In this document: piece by piece, positions 23,334-34,105 of the stretch | How positions within the stretch are numbered: the stretch's first letter is position 1 | Layout: every line of letters begins with the position of its first letter | Assembly: GCA_000328365.1 (NCBI GenBank) | Contig: KB298217.1 | Location: 286,351 to 350,350 of the forward strand | Length of the DNA: 64,000 bases | Reading direction: 5' to 3' | Source of the DNA: Capitella teleta | Lineage: Eukaryota > Annelida > Polychaeta > Capitellidae | Translations under genes and position numbers: made by a program | Notes under the pieces: generated by a model | The model's input: only the letters and a program-made list of their open reading frames with translations | What the model was told of the DNA's origin: nothing | Database searches by the model: none

Positions 23334-23403
23334 GGTGGCAGACAAAGCCCTGGGAGATATACGGTCGCTGCAAGGCGAATGCTTCCTCCTGCCTTCCATC
23401 CTG
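23334..23403 (+). CDS. candidate internal exon
   Basis: A pyrimidine-rich lead (CTGTGCTGCTTCGTGCCTGC then GACTGTGACAG) ends in an AG before 23334, and CTG|GTAAAT at 23403/23404 is a fair donor. The 70 bases between encode VADKALGDIRSLQGECFLLP plus three more residues in one open frame, with balanced amino acids unlike the AT-rich neighbours. No family recognised. The minus strand is also open (128 codons). Confidence 0.28.
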
Positions 23404-26400
23404 GTAAATATAGGGGCAGTGAGGAACATTGCTGCCTGGGGGGGGGGGGGTAACCTTATTGATGAGCAATGGACATTCGCCGCTCCGCATATGTCATCTT
23501 GTGGGGCATAATTGGCGCCAGACAAATTTTCAAAATTTTTATCTATCCAAAATGCAAATACATGTATGTCAAAACCGCTGATAGTCACACCGCCTGTTTG
23601 ATCAGACCAATGCACATATAATGGCCAGTTGTCCCGTGTTAAGGGCTACGATTAAAGGTATTTGCATAATTAATAAGGCAATGAAATTAGTCCATAATTA
23701 TGGTCAAGCACTGAACACACAATGGGGATATACACACGACCACTTAGATCAAGATATTACCAATGAATACTTGAACAAACTGAATCTGCGAGACGCAAAC
23801 CAATGTACACTCTATGCAGAAAAGCATACTTGGTTCCAAGGGAATATCCCATGAAATCCAGGATGAGGATTTAATCTTTATAATGTGTCAATACTGCCTT
23901 CATGTAATACATCAATACGTATTCCTTGTATTCTTCTGTCTTTTGGAATGTATATGAATGTGCTTCTCACTGATTATGATTGGAATACGGCACCTGACTT
24001 ATGTCATTTCGAACAACAGCATCTCCTCACCGCTCTTTTCTCAAGTAAGCAAATCACCAGGCTTCAAAATTGTAAAGGTGAACCTGCTGAAATGGCTTCA
24101 GAGCAGGGTAACAGCATTTGATCAACGTATTTAATGGGACGTTGGGTATATATGACGGCGGCCCTAGGAGCATGCATCAGGAGACCGGAGCTACTATTAT
24201 GCTACTAATTGGCAGTTGCGCCTACAAAACGCCAAACGTGATCAGGAAGTGACATGTACGAATCCTAGGCAGATACCACTCAAAAGGAATGCCTTTGGGA
24301 AGATGGGATTAGTACTATTGTCAGGAAACTAGAAGAGAACTCAAGGTTGCAACAGAGTATCACTGAATTAGAATGCGGTTCAGTTGTGGTTAAACCTGGA
24401 TGATTATTTTGAAGAGAACTGCAGTAGAAGACTAGTCAAGGGTTCGATGCAGGCGAGGATGGAGCCAATTATAGGATACGTTCCAAACCCATCATTGTTC
24501 TAGCGGGTTGTATAAGTATTGTTGCATCTCCTAGCACGTGCCTCTTTTGATCTGTCAAGGCAAATTAGTTTATGTCTCATAATTATACTTATTCGTAATA
24601 CTTCTTTGTAATAATTGAGACAATGTATCAATTTCCTTCTCTTATTATGCTTGAAGGCTGCTCATCACCGTGTTTCTCATTGGATGAGTAAATGAATATT
24701 GATGTTATCTTTTGTTATCTTGTCATTCTTTGAAGAAGCGAGAGCAATGTCATCTCACCTTGACAGCTGCCGTGTTCATTTCAGCGTTTTTTCCTGCAAA
24801 ATCCGCCAAGTTCGAGCTTTGCCATCGAAAGAAGTTGAAGGGTGCAAAAGAGAGGTTTGCATTTAGGAAAGCAACGAAAGCCATTTGCGTGCCACTCAGG
24901 GTTGAAGAGTACTCATGTCCTGTGTGACAACATGGCACATATATGGAATACCACGCCTTTATAATATGGCGCAGGTTGCTGGGCTAGAAACAATGATAAA
25001 CATTGATTGCACCACATTGATGATGAAATCAGGTCAAGAGCATTTTGATATTGGCCCCGAATCTAGGAGAGCCCTGGGTTTTCTGCCTAATCCCTCCAAA
25101 AATGTAATGGAGAAAACATACCAATAGGCGGAATCTGTTCGAGTGAAAAACTCAGCCAGAAAGTAATTTTTACCGCCTGAGACAGTAAATCCTGACCTCA
25201 TCGAAACCAAGCTCCATAGTGAACAGATAAGCCCCACACATTCGACCTGACGTACCAGTTTTTGTCTTCCGTCGAAAACAGACTTTAGCAGAGGGTTTTT
25301 GGATTTGATACGTAATTGATAGGCCCACTCAGCTATATCATGCCTATATGCCTTCGTAATTGAGTGGGCATGCAGGTTGTTATAGGTAACTGATCTCAGC
25401 CATCATACATTGGGCATGTAGGCAAGAAAGATATGCACACTTTTCCCATTTTACTTTGATCCTATTCTGAAAATTAGAGACATCAATCAATACCGAATAA
25501 TCAAGGGTGACGTTGTAGTTTGATCAATTGAGCATATAAATAAGCGCCTATTTCATCGATTGATCGAAGATATATATGTATGTGTAATTTTTAATAGATA
25601 CGAGTGCATGTATAATTATCTCCTCGATTGATTGGTCAATTATAAGTTGAATTATAACAATGAGTTATATTATAATTATAAGTTAATTTCGGCGATCAAT
25701 CGAATACTAATATACTAATATACAATTATGGCTGAATTTGGTTTGAAATTTAGAATCTCCAGACTTTCCGGTGGGACTAATGAGGGTCATCCCCACAGAG
25801 TATATGTTATCTGTTGTCATCTCTGCTAAAGAAATCATAATCTTCGAAACATAATGTAATAACATTGAGTCCCATGCGTCTATACACTCATGTGGGTGCA
25901 CTAATTGGATTATATCTGCCATCCACTCTATGCAAGCACTTGATAATAATCAAAATACCTTAATGAATCGGAAGCAACCGCTATATACTACACGTTTCAG
26001 ATGAAAATAATATCACCGGGAAATAGCCCAAACTGAATTCCCGTTTCCCGGTCAGGTAGATATTTCGGAGGAAATAATGACTGAGAATAATTAAGACATA
26101 ATAAATGCATCGCATTGGAATAATTATTTATTATTCATTATGAAACTACCCGTCTCATTATTTCATGAGAAAGTGATACAATAATTGAAGGTGCAATTGT
26201 TCAATGAATGATTTCATTAAACAAAATCATCCCAGCAATTTTGTTCTCATTTTATTACACAACTTCTCTATCCCTTTTGTGTGTGTTTTGTTTTCACTCT
26301 TTTCCGTGTGTTTATTTAACTTCTGAGTCCAGAAATAATTTAATTTTTATGTCGTGGGAGAGGTAAGCAGGAGTTAAGTGTCGTTCACAAGGGCACAATT

Positions 26401-26641
26401 ATTATTATATTTCATTGGAGTTGATGAATTTTGATTATTCCCTTTTTATCCTCATACCAGACGGTACTGTGCTTTCCACCAATACAGGGTGATTCAAACG
26501 TTTATTTACAAGTAATGGCTAGTATATAAATTTTTTATAGTTGCAACAGTCTCTTATCATGACTCATATGCCTTTCCTTTTAGCTTTTCCCCCAAGTAAT
26601 GTTACATTTAAGCGACACGAGGCGTTTTACTTCCATTCATC
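23404..26641. other. no gene recognised
   Basis: A 13-G run at 23439-23451, then AT-rich sequence. The stretch 25570-25730 is extremely AT-rich with repeated ATTATAAGTT-like words. Frames are short and unrecognised. Confidence 0.4.
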
Positions 26642-26681
26642 TTGGTCATCACATGCATTCATGGTCATCACATGCATTCAA
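26642..26681 (+). repeat. short tandem duplication (two 19-bp units)
   Basis: TGGTCATCACATGCATTCA occurs twice in a row. Confidence 0.85.
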
Positions 26682-26723
26682 CTTACTCGGTGAGTGAGGA
26701 TTATCCCACTTCATTTCGCTTGA

Positions 26724-27417
26724 TTAAAGGGAGGGAGAACTGGTTGAAAATGGACTTTGAGTCGTTATTTGATGCACCAAAGATGATTCCTATGCCTGGC
26801 CCACACAAGGAATATCATCGCTAACGATTTCGCGGGAGATATAATGCTAATTAGGCGTGACGTCAGTCGTTGTGATGAAACACCGAGTTCCCCATCTTTT
26901 ACAATGGGCCTCGTCATATCACCGTGTCCTGCGACTAAACCCCTTGATATTTTTTTATTTTCTTTTCAGAAATAGATAGAATAATCATTTTGCCACCAGT
27001 CAGGCGCAAACAAAAAATATTTTTCGCTATTTTTCTTATTTTAACAAGCGATTTTCTAGGACACCTACCACGTTTCTCATCCTGAAACAGTAAAAAGGTC
27101 AGCCAGAGTGCACCACGCATGCGCTTTCGTTTCGTAAACAACAAAGATGTCCTTTTATGGCGAAGATGCTCTGCTCTGATTGGCTGAAATCGATAGCTTC
27201 ACGAGGGGAACGGGACCAATCAGCCATCAGCCAAACCAAGCCATCAGCTGACGTTTGCCTCCTATACTTTGCAATGGAAGCCATTCTCCACATAGGCGCA
27301 ACGGAAGGCATTATTTCCTTACGCTTGCATCCAGGCATGGTGTTTTTGGCACGGAATGCTATCAATTGGTGCTATGAGTCAATAGAACATCACTTAAAAT
27401 TTAGTTCCCCATCCCTT
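26724..27417 (+). mobile_element. MITE-like element C, copy 2
   Basis: A near-identical partner of 13069-13777, at a site with no element B around it. This fixes the ends of C: TTAAAGGGAGGGAGAACT on the left and AGTTCCCCATCCCTT on the right. The internal TCTGATTGG...CCAATCAGCC inverted words are present in both copies. The right flank reads TTGAACGG, and TTGA also stands just before the left TTAA, so either TTAA (mutated on the right) or a TTGA-type duplication is possible. No transposase. Confidence 0.75.
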
Positions 27418-29148
27418 GAACGGATTATTTATAATATATGTTGTGATTAGATGTCAAAAAAATAGCCACAATATTTTATAATTAGCAAGGATTAGCCAAT
27501 GCTTGCTATTTATACGCATGCAATATATGTATACCAACTTAAAACTGTACATTAAAATATATAGATAGCGTTGCGATCAATATGTGGGCAAAACAAACTT
27601 GATAATTCTAACATTATTATCGACAATTGAGAAACTGAAAGAAGATAAATAAATTAAATGTGCACAATATTCACCAATAGAATTCACACGTACTATAGAA
27701 GCACGACAGCCAAAATGAGCATAATCTCTATCCGAAATAAAACATCAGTATCAATGATAGGGGATTCGATCAGCGGTAGTTCTTTTATCAAGGTTTAACA
27801 TTACTTTTAGATATATTTTTTTCCGTGCCATATGGACTTATACCCTCAGAAAAATACCCATTCAGTCATGTACATTTCAAATTCAACAAGGAAATTGAGC
27901 GATAATAACATTAAAGGTCCGCTTCCTCGGATGACGTAATCCTACTCCATGGTAATTGGCTGCAGTGCGTGCAGAAGACCTAGAAGCAGGATTCCTCGCT
28001 TAACACCCGCGGAGATCCCTGTCTTTTTTCTATCTGGTACAAAAACTTTTAAAAAGGCCTGAGAGGGGCAAGCACCTCCAGGTGAGCGTGATACAATTAC
28101 CTGGAAATTGCGAACCTAAAATTAGAAGCATCTGACCTTCCTTGGTTTTAGGAATTTTTGCTTTAACAAAAAGGGAGACAATGTGTATCACATTGCACCT
28201 TATACTGAGCAAATGAAATTGAATGCGATAACACGTGACATTATTGCGCATATCGCAATTGACAAACGCCTGTTAGCCCCACTCACAGCCTCACCCATAT
28301 CGGCATAATTAAATCCTTGTGCCAAAGACCACTAAGGTCACATTTCTTTTAAATATTATTTTTTAAAGGGGGGGGGGCTTCGGAAAATTACTCATAACAT
28401 TATACTTTGTTCATGTATAGTAAATGTCAATTGAAAATGGCCCTGTTGGGTGGCTCATCAGTGCATTGTAAAATGCAATTAAAGTGCATTATAAAATGCA
28501 ATTGAAGCAAACAAAAGTGCGGTAACGTGGACGATCAGCATCTAGGATGGCGATGCACACATCTTATGAAATGTTATCTGTCTGATATGTCTATTTAAGT
28601 GCTTGTGTTTCATCTTCTGTGTGCTCTGATTGTCCCTTGAATCATTTATCACACACCTGCGGAATTTATATCGTTACACTGTCATTTAGACTCAGACGTA
28701 AATGTGAGTTGAAGTTTAAAGTATGGATATCATGCGATATGATTAATGCATTCAAAACCACATTCCACCATGAAATCTACAACAAAAATGAGGAAAGCTC
28801 AGCGCATCACAGCTAAATATCCTCATAATAAACCAGGTCATTCCATCGATCTGCATCGATGCCACACCAGAGGACGACTTTCTCTCTTCAAAACAATGTG
28901 CTCAGCAAACGTAGAAGAGAACGAAAAAGAGACCAAAATGAATTATGTGCAAATATAGCAGAAATGATGCGTCCACAAAGGCTCTCTTTGTGTGCTCCGA
29001 CTGCCAATACTGATGTTTCCATAACTGCAGGTTTTGCCCAATTCTGTGCATGTCGTCAGCACTGTGTAACAGGATTGGGTTCAGGTGTCATATGAAATTG
29101 CACCGATTTAAAAAATTTACCACTCTGCTTTAGGAGAGAGATCAATGA
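27418..29148. other. no gene recognised
   Basis: AT-rich. A run of ten G lies at about 28369-28378. Frames of 78 codons or fewer. Confidence 0.4.
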
Positions 29149-29178
29149 CCTCTTTTTTTTTTCTTTTTTTTTTTTTTA
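29149..29178 (+). repeat. T-rich tract
   Basis: Runs of T with single interruptions, just upstream of the LINE fragment. Confidence 0.8.
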
Positions 29179-29185
29179 ATTATAC

Positions 29186-29655
29186 ATGGTTTTATTCACG
29201 TATATTTTGGTTCTGAAATCGTTTTTAACAACTCGTCACGTACGTGACCTCCGTTCTACAAATGATAAACTTTTATCTGCACAATCTGTCCGCACGGAAT
29301 GTTTTAAATCATCATATTTTAATCGCATTGTGAGACTATGGAATATTTTACCTCCCGACATTCGCCAGTGTACCCCTTTTAAAACATTTAAACAGAAAGT
29401 GACTTTATTTTATGTTGATAAACTTGCCAATTTTAATGTCGATCAATTCTGTACATGGACATCGACTTGCAAGGTTTTATCACTGATCATCTCTGTCACT
29501 TCATTCCTATTATTGCTGGCCATTATTTTCTTCTTTCTGTTTTTACTCTTGTCGCCGTCAATTTAAAGGCATTGCCTGTTATGTCGAGCGTTTGCATGTT
29601 TTTATTATTGATGTTACTGCATGCATGAAGTTAAAAAAATAAAAAAATATATATA
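29186..29655 (+). mobile_element. 5'-truncated non-LTR retrotransposon (LINE) 3' end
   Basis: The frame 29186-29566 contains RTECFKSSYFNRIVRLWNIL and PPDIRQCTPFKTFKQKV, the conserved C-terminal stretch of the ORF2 reverse transcriptase of CR1/L2/Jockey-like LINEs (pattern RTE..KSSYFNRIVRLWN.LP..IR...TF..FK). A CTW...C motif follows. After the stop there is a short 3' UTR ending in A-rich TTAAAAAAATAAAAAAATAT at about 29632-29651. The reverse-transcriptase catalytic core and the endonuclease are missing, so the copy is dead on arrival. The first part of the frame is probably not element sequence. Confidence 0.75.
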
Positions 29656-30531
29656 TGTACACAAGCCTTTCGGGAATGTAGTCGAAAGTAATATTTGCAT
29701 CGATTGTACCAACACAGCCCCTGATTGAACACTTCACAGACCAAACTTGTTATCTTGATCTCATGATGGCGACCGCTTGGCCATCCAATACTTGTGCAAG
29801 ACATTACCAAAAGAACGCATCATTTAAGCAATGCACCTATGTGCTCATCAATTTCAGCCGCCGATTAAAAGAAAAGGACGTAAGATAACGATGTAACAAA
29901 CGTGTCATGCGTCTTAATGAACTAATGTTGTTCTCGCGTGTTGTTCTGTCTGCAACTGATGGGGCCTTTTGCGAGCTTGGATGGCTGCATCTAGCAGGGG
30001 TCTTTTTGTGCAATCACTGACGATTGCGTCTGGAATAAAGGGAATTTGGCTTATAATACGGTATGTGATATACCTATACATGACGCTGTGTGGGACGGAT
30101 TACGTTTGCACTGAAGGATCTATATTTATAGACTGCAATGCAATACACGGTGGGCCCAGAATAAGGTCTAATCCATGCCTTATTTTTATAAAAGCCTGAC
30201 ATGAATAACCTAACCTAACCGAATAACCTAATAACCGGTATGCTTCTAATGAATATATACTATAGGCATGGAACATCCATTTAATGACTCACATTCGGAA
30301 AGTATAAATTTTGATGTTCAAACATGAATTGGCTCATATCAGCACGTTGAATCGTGTCGATATTGCATGATAATACACTGCAGTAGGCCTACGGTTAGCG
30401 CCAAGATGGCCTTCTTATAAGAAGATCCAAGAAAGGTCTATTTCACAAAATAAATTTTTGATTTCACTTGAATCTGTCCCTATTTAAGCATTGTTCAATA
30501 AATTCTTACAGTTTTTTCCCAACTTTTGCAG
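29656..30531. other. no gene recognised
   Basis: Contains repeated CCTAACC/ATAACCTA words at 30207-30235. Otherwise nothing supported. Confidence 0.4.
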
Positions 30532-30616
30532 CCGAAGAGATTTGGTGTACGAGTGGACGTTTTCCAGAGATGATGTCGATGATGATCGCTCAAATTGTGT
30601 GGATGGTTTTCTTTAA
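30532..30616 (+). other. candidate internal exon (strong acceptor)
   Basis: TTTTTTCCCAACTTTTGCAG ends at 30531, an excellent splice acceptor. AAG|GTGATC about 85 bases later could be a donor. Two forward frames across it are open (one with EEIWCTSGRFPEMMSMMI, one with RRDLVYEWTFSRDDVDDD), so I cannot choose the frame. A further open frame (30663-30953) follows. No family recognised. Confidence 0.25.
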
Positions 30617-31399
30617 GGTGATCTGCATACGGAATGAGGGGAGGTCTTGGTAATGGAATTACTTGGAAGTGCCTATAAATGATGCAGCAGATCGAAAGAC
30701 GCCTCCGCAATTTAGTAACTCCGAAGGACATCCGATCGCATTCTCCCCTGGAAACATAACGTTCGCCATGACAGGGCACATCCTCATGCAACTGATTGCC
30801 ATAAAATATGTGTTTTATGCTTTATGTTTTGAAGCCACCACGTTCATGAGAGCTGAATGCTTGATGAAACCACTTTCCGAAACAGCGGTCTACATGCGTG
30901 GAATTGCAAGTACCCTGATAACTGATTCATGTACCCTGGATACTAAACGTTAACAAGGACACAGTGAACGTCCAAATGGGTCAAAATTCTATGGTTAACA
31001 GTTATCTCTATGTTTATATTTTAGACGAAAGTCTTCTTCTGGTATATTGATCCATGGTATTACCGTACTAAAAATATGTATTTATACTTTCTATGGGATA
31101 TTTTTCACGATTATCGTGAAATCCGCAAAGGTTATCAGAATAATCGACCGAGTTAATTGATCAGCCTGAAATTTATCTGATGAAGCATTGAATGAAGTAT
31201 CTGGACATCGGAATCACATTTAATCTATCTTTGGCCAACCATTGCCTTGAGAACGCGGTTCATGTGAATATAAAGGGCGATCAAGTAGGTCTATATTTAG
31301 AAGTAATCAGCCCAAGATGGAAGCTCCACCATTGATCCGCAATTTGTAATTGTTTGTTTGCTGGGGTCATTGTTAAATATAAAAACTCACTACACTGGA
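30617..31399. other. no gene recognised
   Basis: The frame at 30663-30953 begins at a TTG and shows no domain. The rest is AT-rich. Confidence 0.4.
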
Positions 31400-32530
31400 A
31401 CACCCTGAGACGTAATATTTACATACACAGAATGCTAAGATATGAATTGAAATATTAGGCTATGTAACATTGACGAATCATAAGTCTTCAATTTCTTCTT
31501 GAAGGACGGCGATGGCTGCGGCACTCGTAACTCTCTTGGTAGAGAATTCCATATCCTGGTTCCTTCACACACCATCGACCGTGGCCCATACATATTTTTG
31601 AACGATGTGTTTTCAGCATAAAAGCATCGTCGGACGATCTCAGTAGCCTGAGAGTCGGAAATTTCTTTTAAATATTCTAGAGCTGACTCAGAGTGCAAAG
31701 CATTGTAGATGTTGCACAAAACTTTGAACTAGATCCGTTTCTTCACTGGGAGCAAATGCAGTGATGCTAAAACAGGTGTTATGTGGTCACGTTTAGGAGT
31801 TCTTGTTAGAATTCGCGCGGCACTGTTTTGCGTCATCTGTAGCCGACGTATTTGTCATTTTGGATGAGTAAAGAGGAGGCCATTATGATAATTAAGTCTT
31901 GGAATCACCGTGGCGTGCAACTCTAGTGCACTTGTTTTTGCTGACAGATATTGACGTACTTTCGCGATCCATCGAAGGTGAAAGTAGGCACTCTTCACCA
32001 TATGGCTACTTGATTCTGAATGGTTAGATGACTGGCAAAGAAAACATCAAGAGTTTTAGCCACTTTCGTTGGTTTTATGTTGGCAGAACCGATATTGAGG
32101 GAGACTTCTTCGGCTTGATTCTTGTCCTTTTTTTGTTTTTGTTTTTTTGTTTTTGTTTTTTTTTTATTTTTATTTTTTTTAACACAATCAATAGTTCGGT
32201 CTTGGCCTCGTTCAATTTCAGTTTGTTCGTACACATCCAATTTCGTACTTCTTCCAGGCACTTTTCCATTCTTTCAATTTGCTCCTTCTTTTAGGTCGGG
32301 GAGGTCAGTTTCAGCGGGCAGTACAGTTCAGTATCGTATGCATAAGTGTGGAAGCGTATTCCATGTTCAATAAATATTCTTCGAAGTGGTAGTATATAGC
32401 AGAGGAATAGAATTGGTCCAAAGACGGATCCTTGAGGTACACATAAGAAGAGATCAGAAGCAACAGACTGAGTATCATTAATTTTGACATTTTGCTTACA
32501 ATCTTTAAGATAGGACTTCATCCAAGTAGG
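31400..32530 (-). mobile_element. non-LTR retrotransposon (LINE) remnant with part of the reverse transcriptase
   Basis: On the minus strand, from about 32521, the sequence gives the RT core: VPQGSVFGPILFL, then EHGIRFHTYAYDTELYCPL. The catalytic box reads YAYD where active LINEs have YADD, so the enzyme is inactive. MEKCLEEVRNWMCTNKLKLN and EAKTELLIV follow, then the distal domain (SLNIGSANIKPTKV, WIAKVRQYLSAKTSALELHA, RTPKRDHITPVLASLHLLPV), and last CNIYNALHSESALEYL and GTRIWNSLPRELRVP...FKKKLKTY. This order is that of CR1/L2/Rex-like LINEs. The pieces lie in different frames, so the copy carries several frameshifts. A T-rich simple tract (32128-32180) sits within the RT region. The 5' half is absent. 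Confidence 0.85.
32128..32180 (+). repeat. T-rich simple tract inside the LINE remnant
   Basis: Repeated GTTTTT/TATTTTT blocks interrupt the RT coding sequence. Lys/Gln-rich frames across it are artefacts. Confidence 0.8.
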
Positions 32531-34055
32531 CTACGTGCCGTTCCAGTCAGGCCAACTTCACTTTCCAATGGAATCGGTTATGCCTTCTTTTGCTGTTTGG
32601 CTTCTTATTTTATGTCTTCCATGTTGGAAATCGATGCTTCAATATGTAATTTGTGCTTGCTAACTAATTATTTGATTATTTGATTATTTACCCGTTTCAA
32701 TACTTAATATTATATATATTTTAAAATAATATCCATCATTGTTCTGTGGACGAAGTAAATAATGCATTTGGAATACATTCAGAAAGGTTATAATATAATT
32801 AAAAAGCGGGTTGCGTAAGCATTGAATTTGCATTGCCAATTCGATCGTAATCTTTTTTGCAATTGAAATAGGTCAGATTCCCTCCCTGCGAAACCGATGG
32901 AGCCAAAATAACATTATGATCCAGCGAAAGATACCTATCTTCAACGTAATCAGAACGTTGTGATTACGTTATGAACTTTTCGGACACTAAGGAAGTTCTG
33001 TTGGGAGGGACGCATCCACGCAAACTCACATTTCATCACAACACAATAACAAAGACTTACTACATATTGAAGCATTTCGTTGTACCTACCATTTATTTCA
33101 TGTAAATTATTAGAAAATGACTATTGCAATATCCAATATTCAAATTTATTAGCAATTATTCGGACTGAGTGACGCAGATCAACCATTTAAAGGAGGTTGG
33201 ATCTGACCATATTAATCAGAGGTCCGAGGAATTGAGATTTGGCGGCTCATACGATTCCCCCAACTTTGCTTTCGTCCTTTCATCATCAATGCATTTAGCC
33301 TTCGCCTCATAATAATATCCCCATAAAAAAAATCTCAAAAAATCTCAAAAATATTTATCGGTGCGTCGACCGCTCAATTCGAAGGCGACCTCTATTTTTC
33401 TTGTTTCCCTTTGCAAATAATTCAAATGCCATTAGTACAGACAGGTGTCATTGCACCGTCCCTTTGACGTCACCTATGAATTCAGATGACTTCATTTCAG
33501 CGTGGTTAATTGCTGTCGCTATAGGTTAATAAACATGTACATATTGTTTAATGAATTGTGATAGCTTGCATCATCTAATCACTTATCACAACCATATTTA
33601 CATAAAACCATTGTGTGGATTGATCTGTTCTCCGTGGTGACCGTCGTACTACAAAATTTAATGCGGACAAAAGTCAACCCATAAAACAGCCCCAGCAGCT
33701 AAAGCAAGCGTGCTGCAACCTTCAAACTCCTGCCTGCGCTGATGCTTTAGATGGCTGTTTGGTATTAGTCTCCATTAATGTAAGTATCCATTAGGGTTAA
33801 AAATTCAAGGCACATTCATTCTGAGATATCCATTCGGGTCATATTACACTCGTATCTCGCGCTCTGTTGTCATACAACAATGGAAACTCTCCATATGCCC
33901 GTTGGCATGGCTGATCCTTGTATGATTTTGCGATCGTCGGAATCCCCGCTCAGAAACACGCAAAACCACTGCTAACCCCTGCACAAGAGGAGCCTCATGC
34001 CGCATTTCATGTGTGACCCTCCCTCCTCCACAATGTAATGAGTTTAATGATGTAA

Positions 34056-34057
<2 letters not shown>
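32531..34057. other. no gene recognised
   Basis: AT-rich. Holds the inverted repeat at 32943-32970. No supported frame. Confidence 0.4.
32943..32970. repeat. 28-bp inverted repeat with 10-bp perfect arms
   Basis: AACGTAATCA and TGATTACGTT flank an 8-base centre GAACGTTG. Confidence 0.85.

Positions 34058-34103
<46 letters not shown>
34058..34103 (+). repeat. (AT)n microsatellite
   Basis: An uninterrupted run of 23 AT units. Confidence 0.9.

Positions 34104-34105
<2 letters not shown>

Noticed and set aside
26485-26491. CAGGGTG after TA, like a mariner inverted end (also 37079-37086 and about 5671)
   Set aside because: No matching opposite end with TA duplication was found within a few kilobases of any of them.
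26935-27144. 69-codon basic frame repeated at 13280-13489
   Set aside because: Conserved only because both lie in copies of element C. No independent sign of coding.
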